Below, piece by piece: positions 23,015 through 35,100 of a stretch of 64,000 nucleotides of DNA. The translations under genes were made by a program, and so were the position numbers. The first letter of the stretch is position 1. Every line of letters starts with the position of its first letter. Origin of the DNA: Pisolithus tinctorius (lineage: Eukaryota; Basidiomycota; Agaricomycetes; Boletales; Pisolithaceae); assembly GCA_024663395.1 (NCBI GenBank), contig JANFAH010000014.1:310001-374000 (forward strand), written 5' to 3'. Under the pieces are notes generated by a model. The model was not told the origin of the DNA. It did not search any database and saw only the letters and a program-made list of their open reading frames with translations.

Positions 23015-24364
23015 TTAGGAGATGACGCCCCCGAGCCATCCAAGGATTTTGAACAAGCCCCACAGGCAGCCTCCGGTGATGATAGGTAAGGTGAGGTTAT
23101 CATCTATGGAACCGAGATCTTGACGATTGTCAAAAGGAGAATGAGAACAATAGAGGGCGCGAAACTGACCGAGGGCCTCTGCGATGGCAGTAACGAGTCC
23201 CGTCACGACTCCAATTGTGGCTATTCCTGTCCACCCACTAAACATCTTCGAACTCGAGTCTGCGAAGGCTTCTCCAACGCCTCCTTCCCAAGTCCAACTC
23301 AATCCCGGTCTCTGCTCCCTCAATGGTGCTAGAAATGACCAAAAACCGACAGCCACAGCTGCACCCGTTATTGCAGCGGCGACGAACCCTGCAAGACTCT
23401 TCCGCGGTGCAAGCGGAAGACCGAGGATGGGAACACGTGCCGGGAGGCGTGGTGTGAACCGGCCGTAGAGACGGCCGAATGTGGATGCGGCGGTGTCGGC
23501 CCATGAGAGACTGTGTATACAAGAGGTGTGTCAAAAGGGAGACAGTAAAAGGGGTTGGAAAGACGAACATGACCACAGAAACGACAGCGATGTCGAGAGG
23601 AAGGGTAACGAGGACGGTGTTAACGCCTAATATGTACCATATCACGCCGTTAGATGCTTGCTGGTATTGGATGACAACAGGCGAAATTAGGGTGATGTCA
23701 ATGATAGTGAGGGGTAGCAAGAGGTACCTTTTCGCTGTCTCGCATGAGTATGCCAACGCATTTTTCAAAGGCGCGCTCCAGGGATGGGTAACGCAAACGG
23801 AGGATGTCGATTGGTATGAGTACGGCAAGCGCAGAGCCAAGTGCCATGACGACGTAGTCGCGTGATCCATCTGATGTCCACAAGTATAGCGTCAAGAAGC
23901 CTACGAGCAGTCAGAAGACATGACAAACAACAGAGATGCGGAGACAAAAAAAAAGTACCAATGGACGAATGCAAAGCCTTGCGAGGAATCTCCCAGTCTA
24001 TCTTGTTATCTACTTTTTCTGGTTGTTTTTTATTTCTGGTATTACTGGAGGCGGAACCATTCCGTGCGCGTGACTGTTTCTTTGCCTCGCGAGCCACGAC
24101 TTGGGCGTCCGCTTCCTCAACCAGCTCGTCGATGGTGGGGGCATCAGACAGCGAGCCCATAGAGCCGCTACTGTGCTGAGAATCCCGCATAGACGACGGC
24201 CGGCGTTTGTGCGCGCGCTTGGCACCTGTCATGCTGATGTTGATGTTGGTAGGAGGGGTGGATGGACGGCGTGGGAGGGAGGGCGTCCTCGAGCGAGACG
24301 ACGAGCGGCGTGGCTGGTCATGGGCAAGGCCGAGCGAGAAGGCGTCGTTGGCGGGGAGGACCAT
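23015..24364 (-). CDS. DGK1: CTP-dependent diacylglycerol kinase
   Basis: ER/nuclear-envelope membrane enzyme phosphorylating diacylglycerol to phosphatidic acid with CTP, opposing Pah1/lipin. Exons (minus): 24364-23959, 23900-23728, 23660-23569, 23510-23170, 23118-23015; 371 aa. The first ~120 residues are Ser/Arg-rich and cytosolic. The kinase domain starts with DWEIPRKALHSSIGFLTLYL and continues with ILRLRYPSLERAFEK, NGVIWYILGVNTVLVTLPLD, ILSWADTAASTFGR and DDNLTLPIITGGCLWGLFK, matching the CTP-transferase-like fold with several membrane helices. Intron 3 uses the donor gttcgt so that VVI|LSWAD is restored. Intron 5 ends in AAG (gtcaag), chosen because it keeps the conserved ...DLGSIDDNLTLP; a TAG a few codons later would delete part of that motif. 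A frame through this 51-bp intron stays open. Confidence 0.88.
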
Positions 24365-25124
24365 TGCTTGGCTAGTGGTCCGAAAAAAAGGATAGCTTGT
24401 CAAGTTGACGTGACGCGGCAAATGCAGTTACCATCAACTACGATACACACACTGCCTGTGCTACATAATATATACGAAAACATGTCGACTCTACAGTGAA
24501 CGAACAACCCGTCGACGCAAGGGATCGCCGTTGTTTGGTTTCGAGAGTCAAAAGTCCTTGTCTCGGAGCATTAAAACGAAGGCCGGGTGAACAGGAAAAT
24601 GCCTCGTCAATCGTAGTTATAACTCCGAGAAAAAAAGAAAGAAAGGACCACCCAAGTGGACGAACGCTGTACTGGGATCATCATGACATTCAGAGACAAG
24701 GGACGATGAGGCCTTGGGGAACGTTGACGTGCACCTTTTATATGGACAACCCCTGGCTTGGGGGTCACATCGGGCCAAAACTAGAGGTCGATTAACGACT
24801 CTCGATCGCAACAATGCAGCATCCTCACGGCCAACCCTAGCACTGATATGGCGATTCGAAGTGAGTCGGAAGTCTCTCGGAAAGGTCATAGTACCAGCAC
24901 TGTCTGCGGGCCAGTTAAGGATGTTCAGTCGTCAGTATCACATGCGGACTGCGGGACCATCGCATTTCGTTTACCACCGATTTCATCTTTCACAGCCAAT
25001 GTCTTGACAGCCGCATACGTGCACAGCATAGATGCCCAGTCCTTGCTGCAGCCTGAGATGATAGCAACCGAAATCTGCCTCGCTTCGTTCCTGCCAGGAT
25101 CCTGTATATTAATGCCCTTTTTTC
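24365..25124. other. Divergent intergenic region, no gene
   Basis: About 760 bases between DGK1 and the transporter. Short frames (24496-24795 +, 24617-24889 -) have no protein character. It presumably contains both promoters. Confidence 0.5.
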
Positions 25125-27500
25125 ATGCCATCCACACCCACTCTTCGCGCGACAGACGCGACTGAAACCAAAGATGAGAATGCCGTTTGCTAAGAACAAG
25201 GCTACCCGTAAGAACCGTTGACCTTACCTTCCATCCATAGTCACTTACAGTTACACCGCTCTGCAGAAGCCAATGAGGTAGTCGGGGCTCCTCCCAAACA
25301 ACCAGGCTTCTGGAAGTCCTTTGACTGGAAGTTGATGCTTGCTCTCTTGTTTCCGGTCACGCTAGAGACTTTGGATTATACAGGCAGGTCAATTCAAACC
25401 TCGTGCTGTTCTGCAAGACTGACAAAGTCGTGTTTCCTAGTTGTCGCAACTGCTCAGTCGCATATAGCTGTGAGCTTCTAGCGCGTATCTCCTTGCCCAT
25501 CTACATAAATGACGATGCCCTTTCCAGTCCGTGTTTAATGCCTTAGATCTTCAAAGGTTCCAAAATTTCTCCTAATTCTATCGAGCAATGTTTTGATCTT
25601 TTTTGACAGCTGGATCGGAACGTCGTATTTATTGACTTCCACAGTTTTCTTGCCATTCTTTGCTGCCGTGGCCGATGTTTATGGCAGACATTTCGGCCTC
25701 CAGATATCTTTGCTTTTCTTCCTGGTCGGAAGTGCCCTAAGCACCGGTGCCACCAACATCATCATGGTGCTGGCTGGGCGGGGCATCGCTGGTGTTGGAG
25801 CTGCCGGTTTGCTGACAGTGCGTTATCCCTACCAAGGAGCTTTCTCCCTCTCATGCTATCCTCAGATTGTCAGGACCATCTTATCCGACACGACGTCTTT
25901 AAACGCCAACAATCTCCAACAATCAACCATGTTTTTATTGTACTCTGTTGGCTTCTCCGTTGGGCCTGTCATTGGAGGCTTCCTCGTGACTGCAAGTTTC
26001 CGCTGGGTCTTTGCCATCAAGTTGGTAGTAACGAATACCATGCTGCGTTCCATGCTAATCACGAGTTTCAGCTTGCCGTGTACGGTCCTCGCGATGCTCT
26101 TTTGTTTTCTCTTCCTACGCAACCGAGTCCGCGGGGGAAGTTCCTCCGATGAACTTCCCCAGGGCAGTCGATCAGATACATGGATCTCCCGGCTCGTTTA
26201 CATTGACTGGATCGCCACGTTCTTATTCATTTCCTCAGGCATTCTGATCCTTCTTGCCTTCAACTGGGGTCCAGGTGATAACTGGAAGTCAGCGCGCACC
26301 ATCGCCAACCTAGTCATAGGTGCCCTCCTTTTCGTCCTGTGTATGGTATGGGAGATCATGCTTGAGAAAAAACGACATTCACAAACTGGAGTATCCGGCG
26401 TATTCCGTGCTCGTCCAATGATCCCACTCGAGATGTTCACGTCGCTTGACATGTGTATCGTGCAATACGGGGCATTCGTATCTGGGATCGTCATGTTTGT
26501 GATGTTCTACTTCGTGGCGATCTTTATGACAGTCGTCACCGGTCTCCCATCTTCTCAAGCGGGCGTTCAGTTGCTCTACTTTGCACCTGGTCTTGTGCGT
26601 TACGCTATCCTTCTTTCATCCGGTCCTGCGCTTACAAGGCGCTGCTAGGGCGTTGGATCGTTGCTCTCAATTCGCCTCATAAAGAGGTTGAGACAGGCAA
26701 GTACATTTCCTACACGGTGCTCTCGGTACTAAGACGAATGAAAAATAGCCTATCTATCCTATTGTGCTCGGATCAGTTGTCATGACTGTCGGTCTTGGGT
26801 TGATCCAAATGGCCATGGAGAACAATGTCCAAGGGCAGGTCGATGGGTGCGCATGCCACTTACAATGGATGGTTGGTTCATACGCTTATATATACATGCA
26901 ATAGCTTTATGGCCATGTGTGGCGTTGGGGTAGGGTTAACCGCCGGGCCGCTCGTCGTCCAGGCACGGTTCATCAAGCCCGACCACATCGCGATCTCGAA
27001 TGCAATGTTACTCTTCGTGAGTCCCAAGTCATCTACTTTTCTCGAAAGCTTTCCTCATCCGGACCCCTCCTCCTTTCATGCTCGGTGTTCATACGTAGTT
27101 CCGCGCCTTCGGAGGTACCGTCGGACTCGCTCAATGTTTTACGATAATGAACAGCAAAGTTGACTCTTATATCTCGGAGGCTCTAACTAACGGCACGATC
27201 TCGGGTGCTGACCTCGCGGTGCTTGCGGGGCTATACGAGAGCGGGGGACTTTCCTCGATCCAGAGCTTGGACGGACTTCCGAATGATGTACAAGCGGTGA
27301 TCCGGGATGCGTTTAGGAACGCGGTGAGGTGGAGTTTCGTATCTCTCATTCCCTGGGTTGGGTTGGCGACCCTGAGTTCGCTGTTCTTGACCAAAATCGA
27401 GGACACGGACCTCAATAAGACTGCCCAACCGGATGAGGAGAAACTCCAAGACTCCGACAGTGGTGAGGTTGAGCGGCACCCGACAGTGGCAGCGGTATGA
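25125..27500 (+). CDS. MFS multidrug-type transporter
   Basis: Major facilitator of the fungal drug:H+ antiporter type, plasma membrane, 598 aa with about 14 membrane segments. Eleven exons: 25125-25184, 25251-25383, 25441-25469, 25528-25556, 25610-25817, 25866-26020, 26072-26594, 26649-26696, 26749-26846, 26905-27016, 27099-27500. Seen: FDWKLMLALLFPVTLETLDY (first helix), SWIGTSYLLTSTVF, the motif-A-like FAAVADVYGRHFG between helices 2 and 3, the antiporter motif GPVIGGFL, and GSVVMTVGLGLIQMAMENN in the C-half. Two introns begin with GC instead of GT: 25384 (CAG|gcaggt) and 26697 (CAG|gcaagt); both are required by the protein frame. The start was placed at MPSTPTLRATDATETKDENA because its phase joins exon 2. 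Substrate unknown; the DHA2/TRI12-like subgroup exports toxins and drugs. Confidence 0.88.
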
Positions 27501-27784
27501 CAGAAATGCTTCCGTTTGAATTCATGACTTGAGAGCAAGTCAAGTATTTAATGTTTCAGAGTAATACCAGTATCAGACATCACTGTCGATCTCCCACATG
27601 TTGTTACTTTCGTATCTGATACCCTGCTTAACATTTATGTATCTGTACAAGAAAACTGTGAGTTACGTTCCGTTCGACACTAATACAACAATCATTCCAT
27701 GACATCTTGGGATTAATGGTACACCAGAGTAAACAAGGGAGGAAAGCGGAGTACGGCGGGTATACAAGCAACATGACCGAAGAG

Positions 27785-28333
27785 CTACTGCTCTACTTTG
27801 TCGACTAATTCCATGACAATCCTCGCAGCCCTGTTGAACTTCGCAACGTGCTCTGCCGTGGGCTGGCAGGCGTTGTCTGCAACAGATCCATAAGGCACTC
27901 CGCCCATTGCTGCCTGTACAGAGTCCTGGATAGCAACGATGCTGATATCTCTGCCATAACAGTCCTGAGCTCCCGGGTACTGCGGGGGTATACTGGAGAG
28001 TATGTCCTTGAGCTCAGCTAAAAGCATGACGTCGCCGTCGTCGATGGCAAGCGTCGTGGTCACGGCAGGCTGGAGAGTAGGGGTACCGAATGGACGGATC
28101 TGCGAGGTGATTGTGAGCTCGGTACTATCCTCGCTGACTGCTAGCATGTGGAGGGCCTCGGGAGTGGGAGGAGCGAAGCCGCCCGTTATCCCTGCGAAAG
28201 AAAAGACACGGTGAATACTGAAGTCGAGAGTGGGATCCTAGCATTGTAGAGGAATCGGACGATGAAAATGAAAATGCCAATGCGTACCTCTCTGTAAGAC
28301 AACTCGATAGCCCCCGATCTCGCTGGACGACAT
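27785..28333 (-). CDS. Conserved hypothetical basidiomycete protein
   Basis: 150 aa in two exons (28333-28288, 28191-27785). It starts MSSSEIGGYRVVLQRG and continues FAPPTPEALHMLAVSEDSTE, a duplicated-beta style N-terminal half, then a region with IPPQYPGAQDCYGRDISIVA and a C-terminal helix. I do not recognise a named domain, although the FAPPTPxALHxxxVSEDS opening is one I associate with small uncharacterised mushroom proteins. No signal peptide or membrane segment. Splicing fuses an exon ending in phase 1 with the downstream frame without gaps. Function unknown. Confidence 0.68.
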
Positions 28334-28579
28334 GATCTCTTAGATCTGACTCTGGTTTGTTTACGGTTCACAAGGAAGGGATGGGAGGTGTGAAGCGCAG
28401 TCGCCTGCAGCAGCTAAGCCAGTCATATCGGGACATCCCCCCCTAAAAATCCGATGGCACAGCTTATGGCAATATCCAGATCGGATGAGGGTTATGTAAG
28501 TAATGACATCATATGTCCGGACACCAATGATGCCAATATTCTACGGGGCAGTCGCTTCACTTCACCTCTGCCTGTCATC

Positions 28580-28896
28580 ATGCAACCCACCGTCACTGCA
28601 GCTTCTGTTAAAACTCCTCCTGCTGCACATACAACAAAGAAGGACGTCGTTTTCCTCCAGCCGTCCCGCACTTCCATGTCTACTTCCGCTCCTAGAGCCT
28701 CGGCATCAGAGGAAGAACATCCGAATCCACAATCGGAACAGAGCGAGGCTAGGGAGCCTTTGCGGCTACGTGGAGGATGTTTACCCTGTCCGGTAGTATC
28801 AATCGTTTATTTTGGGACTGCATCGGTGGTGCTGGAACTGATATTTTCTGTTCATAGTGGGGATGGTGCTTCATCATCCCATGCCCATGCATCTGA
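28580..28896 (+). CDS. Small Cys-rich protein with ubiquitin-like LRLRGG motif
   Basis: Two exons, 28580-28792 and 28858-28896, give 83 aa. The N-terminal 60 residues are Ser/Thr/Ala/Glu-rich and look disordered. The C-terminus reads PLRLRGGCLPCP then, after the intron, WGWCFIIPCPCI and a stop. LRLRGG is identical to the last six residues of ubiquitin, here followed by a short hydrophobic Cys-rich tail that might be membrane-associated or palmitoylated. The splice (CCG|gtagta ... tcatag|TGG) is canonical; the unspliced frame also stays open for a while and ends differently, at 28915. The start is uncertain: the same frame is open back to an ATG at 28454. I do not know this protein's function. 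Confidence 0.55.
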
Positions 28897-29063
28897 AAAC
28901 ATGCAAAGACGATAGCGTACCTTTCATACGATAATGTCATATTCGTTATATTTCCGAGAACGAGAATTATGTGTCGAAAAGTATGAGGACCTTAGTATGT
29001 TCTTAGCAGCTTTACAAATAACGTCCCAATGTCCATGTCATTTGCGAAAGTGCCAAAGAACCT

Positions 29064-32000
29064 CTAATTGCTTTTAAACTTGCTGTCCCCCTTCCGCGGT
29101 TCGGGTGGATACCATCCTCCCACAGTCTCCCACTCTGGGCCTGGTGGTACTGTCCAGTCCCCAAAACACCCCCATGCCCAATCCGTGTCCCTGATGGTCT
29201 TTCTTTGTCCTTCTAAGAATGCTTCGAGAGGACAAAGTCCATGTGGAGAGACAGGGCATGGTTGGACACCGTGCAGAGGCACGGGCCCATCATTGATCAC
29301 GATCCGGATGTGACTGGGATCTGAGCTAGACGTCTCTGCAGGGCAGCTGAGCACTACAAGGAATTTTGAAAGGCGTTAGGATCAGGTTGGCAAAGGTGTA
29401 GAAATGCACGGTTGGGGAGTAAGTGCGTGATGAGATAACGACTCACGTTGGAACTGTACGTTGGTTGCGAATGGTGCAAGGTCGGATGCCCTGAACGATC
29501 GGTTTGCAGGGATATGGTCGGCGGGAAGAGGACCCGTCTCAGCGAGTGTCGTCAGGTTGAGCGCAGTGAGGACTACACTCAGTAAAAGCGGTGTTCAATG
29601 ACCACCACCGGGACCCAACGCGACGTCAAACTTTCACCTTTCCCCAAGGCCAAAGCAATGGACGCACCATTCAGCACAACCACTTCGTGGGTCGCGTCAA
29701 CATATAGGGAATCATAGAGCGGCCACGTCTCCTCCCTGTGCCATGTGGCATTCGTACTGGAATTGTGAACCTCAATTGGCATGTGGGTTAGTCGAGACAC
29801 AAGCTCCTGGATGTAGCCGAGTCCCTGGATGCGCGCAACTGGAGAGCCGAATGCAGAGTCGTACCAGAAAAGGAGGTCCATGCTAAGGAGAAAGCATCCC
29901 GACGAGTCGACACAACGCAGGTAGTAAACCCAATATGAACTCACGAGTAATTGAACCCTTCCCACTCTTCTTCCGTAAAAAGTTCGCAGAATTTGGAGTA
30001 CCCCAGGGCAACCGTCTGATACCACCACCATCAGCATCCAAAACACCACGTTCAACCCACGGCACACCCGAAACGTACCTCGTATGCACACATCTGTTGC
30101 ATATTGTACACATGCCGATCGGTCAATAAGAAACCATTGCCCATCTCCCCATTCGCTTTGACACTGGGCCGGAACTGAGCTTGCAGTCGCGCCTTCGCGT
30201 CCTTGAGATACAGACTCATCCACTCTTTGACGTACGGGCTTGCACGGTCGGCCTTCCCATGTGCATCGGCGTTGGGGCAACTAAAAGCAAGAACACACAG
30301 GTGGCCCAAAAATCAAGGGGACAGAAAACTGCATGGGAGTACTCACGTATCATAAGGGGCCAGAGAGTTATTAAACTGGCCGTGCGGGTTAAATCAGTAC
30401 TTCGGCTGCCGTAACGCTCAACGCAACTTCTCACCCCATCGGCTTCGATCATGAGTACTTGCTCATATTTGCCGTCAAGAGGCCACCCGAAAAACCCGAG
30501 TGCGAAGTTGATCGCTGAGGCATGCATACGATCCCTGTGTCCGAAATGTTAAGAATTACGGGCACCAAGACAGGATGCATAGGCATGCAGCACATATATG
30601 GTGTTCCGCATGGGTTACTCACTGGGATTCCGTTCGAAAAACAGGGATACTATCTGCAGCAGTGAAATTCTGCAAGGACGGTGTCAAACGCATCTACAAA
30701 TGTTAAATTGCATAGTCGGCATTACCTCGAGCAAAAAGCCGTACTTGAGCCGCATTGATACACCAAGGTCGACTGTGGAGACAGTCGGAAAAATAGATTG
30801 AAAGGTGAATTGGGGCATACAGAGCTGCTGCCTTCCAAAGGGTGTCAGAACTGACAATGGATGAATGCGGGGAATTGGTCGAGAGCCCATGCGAAGTGAC
30901 GCAGCGAAGATGGAGGATAGATCAGAAAATTCTGCGAAGTGCGCAATTCAAATTTCATTTACCTTCCTCACCAAGCTTATATGTCCTGAGCGCGTGTTAC
31001 CCCAGACATAAAGAATTGCAATTATGCAGGACAGCGTTTGTCGATACAACGCCGTGAGAGTGGGAAGGTTGAAAGCAAGGTTTTCAGAGGAGTAGTTAGA
31101 GCGACTGAAAGTAATGAATCGAGGGCGGGTTTAGTCCCAACTCACCAATCATTCAAGAAGGCTAACGATCCAGTTGCTTCCCACTCTGCAGCACTTTCAT
31201 GCAGTTGTCTGGACAGGGTGGCAGGTCCTGATGCTGTACAGATTAATATTAAGCTGAAGTTTAACATAAGGCGGTTGGGGAAGAAATCGTTCATCGACAA
31301 GAAGGCGCTCGGTGACACCATTTACTACAGAAAACTTACTAGGTCCAGTTGGATACCTGGCACCATGCCTATGCAACAGATGGACGCCGGCAATATTGCA
31401 GCCTTGTGGGGGCTCCGGACCTTCATCAATGCCAAAGGCACCTTTGGGAACACTGTACCACGGAGAGAGGTTCCCCCAAGAACGGAAGAGATTGAACTCG
31501 CGTTCCCTCGCGTTCTCAGTCGCATTTTCAACTTTATGCTCCAGAAAGTCTTCATACAGTGAAGGAGGGAGGACGAGTTCAGCAGCACCAGTTTGGATGG
31601 GTTGTGAGGGCGCTGTTAATATAAGAGCTGGCTCTGCACCTGTTGGGGTGCTGCCTGGGTATCCGACGCTGTTAGCCATACGTCAGGACGAGAGGAAATA
31701 CAGTCGTCTTTGATAGACGTACTCCGTTGGGAACAGGTCTGGGTAATAATTTGTAGGAGAAAGAGGAGGGAAGTTGTGAACCTGAGTTGAACCGACAAAA
31801 GGGGGTGCAAGGACATTCGCCTGTCCTTCTTTCTCGACGTCACTGTAAAGCTCCGGTGGACACTTCAGCCGCTGCATCAGGAGCTGAGCGACGAAACAGA
31901 GCGTGACTCCGCCTGCAAACGAGGACAAGAGATGTGTGAGGGTAAATCGCGGGCCCCGAGACTCGGGGCGAGGGCTCTTCACGGAAGTAGCCAGAGCATC

Positions 32001-32078
32001 GGTGGGAGGCTGTTTATGACTTGCCAGGAGACCCTCGCGCTCAGCAGCACAAGCCTCCAAGTCGTCGTCGTGGTCCAT
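29064..32078 (-). CDS. Membrane-anchored histidine acid phosphatase (phytase-like)
   Basis: Histidine-acid-phosphatase fold, 650 aa, 14 exons (minus): 32078-31723, 31668-31340, 31233-31146, 30985-30963, 30850-30821, 30772-30726, 30669-30623, 30534-30435, 30375-30347, 30280-30079, 30015-29945, 29882-29668, 29572-29447, 29353-29064. The catalytic motif RHGARYPT begins at about residue 219, and the phosphate is expected on its His. Near the C-terminal third the sequence DATHEVVVLN takes the place of the usual HD acid/base motif. Unlike secreted phytases, it has a ~50-residue cytosolic head (MDHDDDLEACAAEREG) and a membrane segment (about residues 45-67), implying a type II anchored or vacuolar enzyme. 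Several NxS/T sites follow. Two exons are tiny (23 and 30 nt), but each restores conserved sequence (WTYKLGEE, LTPFGRQQL). Confidence 0.88.
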
Positions 32079-32193
32079 TTGCTGACGGAAGTAAATTCAA
32101 TGTGGACAAAGTAACACCCTGTTTGCACGTGACTGCACAGTGCTCGTCTTCGAGTCGCTTCTAACTTAAACAAGTGCTTTCCTGCCTGTGCTT

Positions 32194-35100
32194 ATGACGG
32201 GCTCCTCAGGAATAGTTCTAGCGGACGATGACGATGACCTTTATCACGGCTACTGGGATGGAGTAGCAAGGGTACTGGGCCCCCCGTGGACGCGTCTGCC
32301 GTCCCTTACCATTGGCTTTCTCGGTGTGCAGGTCCTTTGGTCAGTCGAAATGTCTTATGGTACGCTCGGTCTCTCTACGTGACGCATCAGCCCTTCTTAA
32401 CCATTTTCTCCTTGGGCATCTTAGCCTCCCCGTACTTGGTGTCGCTCGGAATGTCCAGGTCGGGGATGGCCGCCGTGTTTCTTGCTGGCCCTTTGTCCGG
32501 TCTCATCGTTCAGCCCATGATAGGTTTATACTCCTTCGTGGCAATTCATGCTAGAGCATCATTCAACTCCCACCAGGTATCATCGCCGATAACTCGAAGT
32601 CGCGTTTTGGTCGGCGGCGACCCTTCATTTTTGCTGGTGCAGTACTATGTTGCTGCGCAACCCTGTTGCTTGGATATACCAAATCTGTCGCATCTATCTT
32701 TGCACCCAGTGGGTCATTGACGGTGTGTCACTTCCATCCCTCGCACTGCTCTTCTGACTGGCTATAGCATAACGTTTTCACTGTTTGGCTTGCCGTGTTA
32801 GCCATTTATGGCATCGATTTCTCAATAAATGCAGGTACGTCCGCCGGCCTCCCGTCACTATATAATATCACAAACCTGGGGGGAAAAGTCCAAGCACTTG
32901 ACCGTGCACTTATCGTCGACATACTTCCCACCTCCGAGCAACCGAATGGGAACGCCTGGGCAGGTCGTATGGTTGCTATTGGCAGTGTGGTGGGATTCTA
33001 TGTGTACGTTCTCACTTTGACTTGTGACCTCTCATACCAAGCTTCATAATGCAGTGGCAATATCGACCTTCCTTCCATCTTTCCATTTCTGGGCCATGCT
33101 CAACTTCAAGTCGTTTCCGTGATTGCATCTTTCTTACTGCTCGGCACGCATATGTGGGCAGCCTGGTGTGTGAAGGAGCGCGTCTTGGTCGCCACTCAGT
33201 AAGGATGGTGTCCATCCACCCGTATACCTTGTCTTGACAGCTTAACAGTGGTCCTACCAAGACACTTGGACAGCAGGTAGTAGAGTTGTGGCATACTTTT
33301 CGCCGCCTGCCGCTCACCATCTATCGGATTGTAAGTGTTGTCTTTGATCATTCTTGTGGAACAACAGTCACCAATAAGAGACTAGTGTCTCATCCAGTTT
33401 TTGTGAGTATCCTTCTCTTCAGGACGGCGGACTTCTGAATAATTCTGTTAATCTGATGTTGGTGTGAATGATCTGGTTGTGACTAAATCCAGCTCGGCAC
33501 TTGCCTGGTTTCCCGTTCTTTTCTACACTTCTCTGTATATCGGAGAGCTTTATAAGCGCTCGTTGCCAGACACTGTGGCTGACGATGCCGACGTCGATGC
33601 GGAAGCAACACGTTTAGGGAGTCGCGCACTGTTTTACAGCGCCCTAGTTGCGCTCGTTGCTAACCTGGTCACGCCTTTTTTCGTCATTCAGGATGAACCT
33701 GGTGTCAAGGCAAGCATAGTACGGGGAAGCAGATGGCGACAATGGATTAAAGTGCCAAGAATCCGTCTCGTGACGCTCTGGGCATTTTCGCATGCTGTTT
33801 TTGCAGGATGCATGTGGGCGACATAGTGAGTGTGATCTTAGTTTGTCTAGTGCTTTCTACTTGCGTCCTGGCATCACTGTTCTGACATCTTCCTTCCGGT
33901 CCTTTCACCTTTAGTTTCACGACTTCTGTCTCGGGTGCGACATTTGTGATGGCACTCACCGGGTTTTGCGCGGCAGTTGGGCAGTGGGCATCCTTTACCT
34001 TGGTGAGTCCTCCCTACGTATGAAAAACAACATTTAACTTTCTCATTGCAATGAACATATCCCCCCTCATGGTGATATGCGGCTTTTTAACTCTAGCTCG
34101 CTGAAGCAATCCTTTGCCATCCGTCTATGCCCCTACTAGAAGCTGAGGCCGCCCTGGAGCTTGGCTGTCACCTGGGGGAGCTAGGCCCAGAGCTCGAGCA
34201 AGAATTCAGTGGTTCAGACACCGAACTGATAGCTACGCGTCGGCACCGTCACATAAACCGGGGTCCCCGCAGTCTCGAGGGTGGTATGGTGGACAATGAT
34301 TGCGACGAAAACATAGAAGAAATGGAGAGGAGGGAACTATTTGAGGGATGGGGCGAGGATAATGCCGAATCTGAGGGAGACTATGAGATTGATGATGCCC
34401 ACACGAGTGGTGGTTTACAATCGCAGACACTGTTCGACGCTGACACCGAAAATGACTACCAGGAACGAGGGGCCGGACACAGGCGGGCAAGGGAGGAAGT
34501 GGATGATGGGAAGTACCGTAAACCGATTAGTGACGAGTGGAAAGACAACGAACGCGAGGAACTAATAAACTCCGAAAACCCTCATTCTAGTGTTGGACAG
34601 CGGTCGCCGCGACTACAGGAAGCTGAGGCTTTCGAGCCTGACTTACACCCACTTGTTCGTGGTCCTCAGCGGCGGGGGCGTAGAAGGTTTTCGGAAAGCA
34701 GGGGGAAGGGAAAGGGACTCAGTGCGCAGGCCGGTACAATCCTTGTGAGTGCATCCCCTCGTACCCCCGCCATCGGCTTTCCTCTTGGGGTGATCCAGGT
34801 GACCCGTTTACTGGGGACCACCCAAAGTTTTTTCGGTCTTAGTCATACTGTCAAGACACTAATCCCTTTGAATAGGGTATACACAATATTTTCATTGTTC
34901 TTCCTCAATTTCTCGTGACAGGCCTGTCGTCATTCATTTTCGCTGTCCTAGACCCTGAGAAATCCGTTCTCCATGGACATCGCCCCGGAAGTCCAATGCC
35001 GATTGGAGCTCCTGGAAATGGCACGACTGGACTAGGTGTCGATGTCGGAGCTGAAGGAACCGGGAACGGATTGGCTGAGTTAGGCCGCCATCTGAGTTCT

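Noticed and set aside
24617..24889. Minus-strand ORF in the DGK1-MFS spacer
   Set aside because: No domain, odd composition, and no splice partner.
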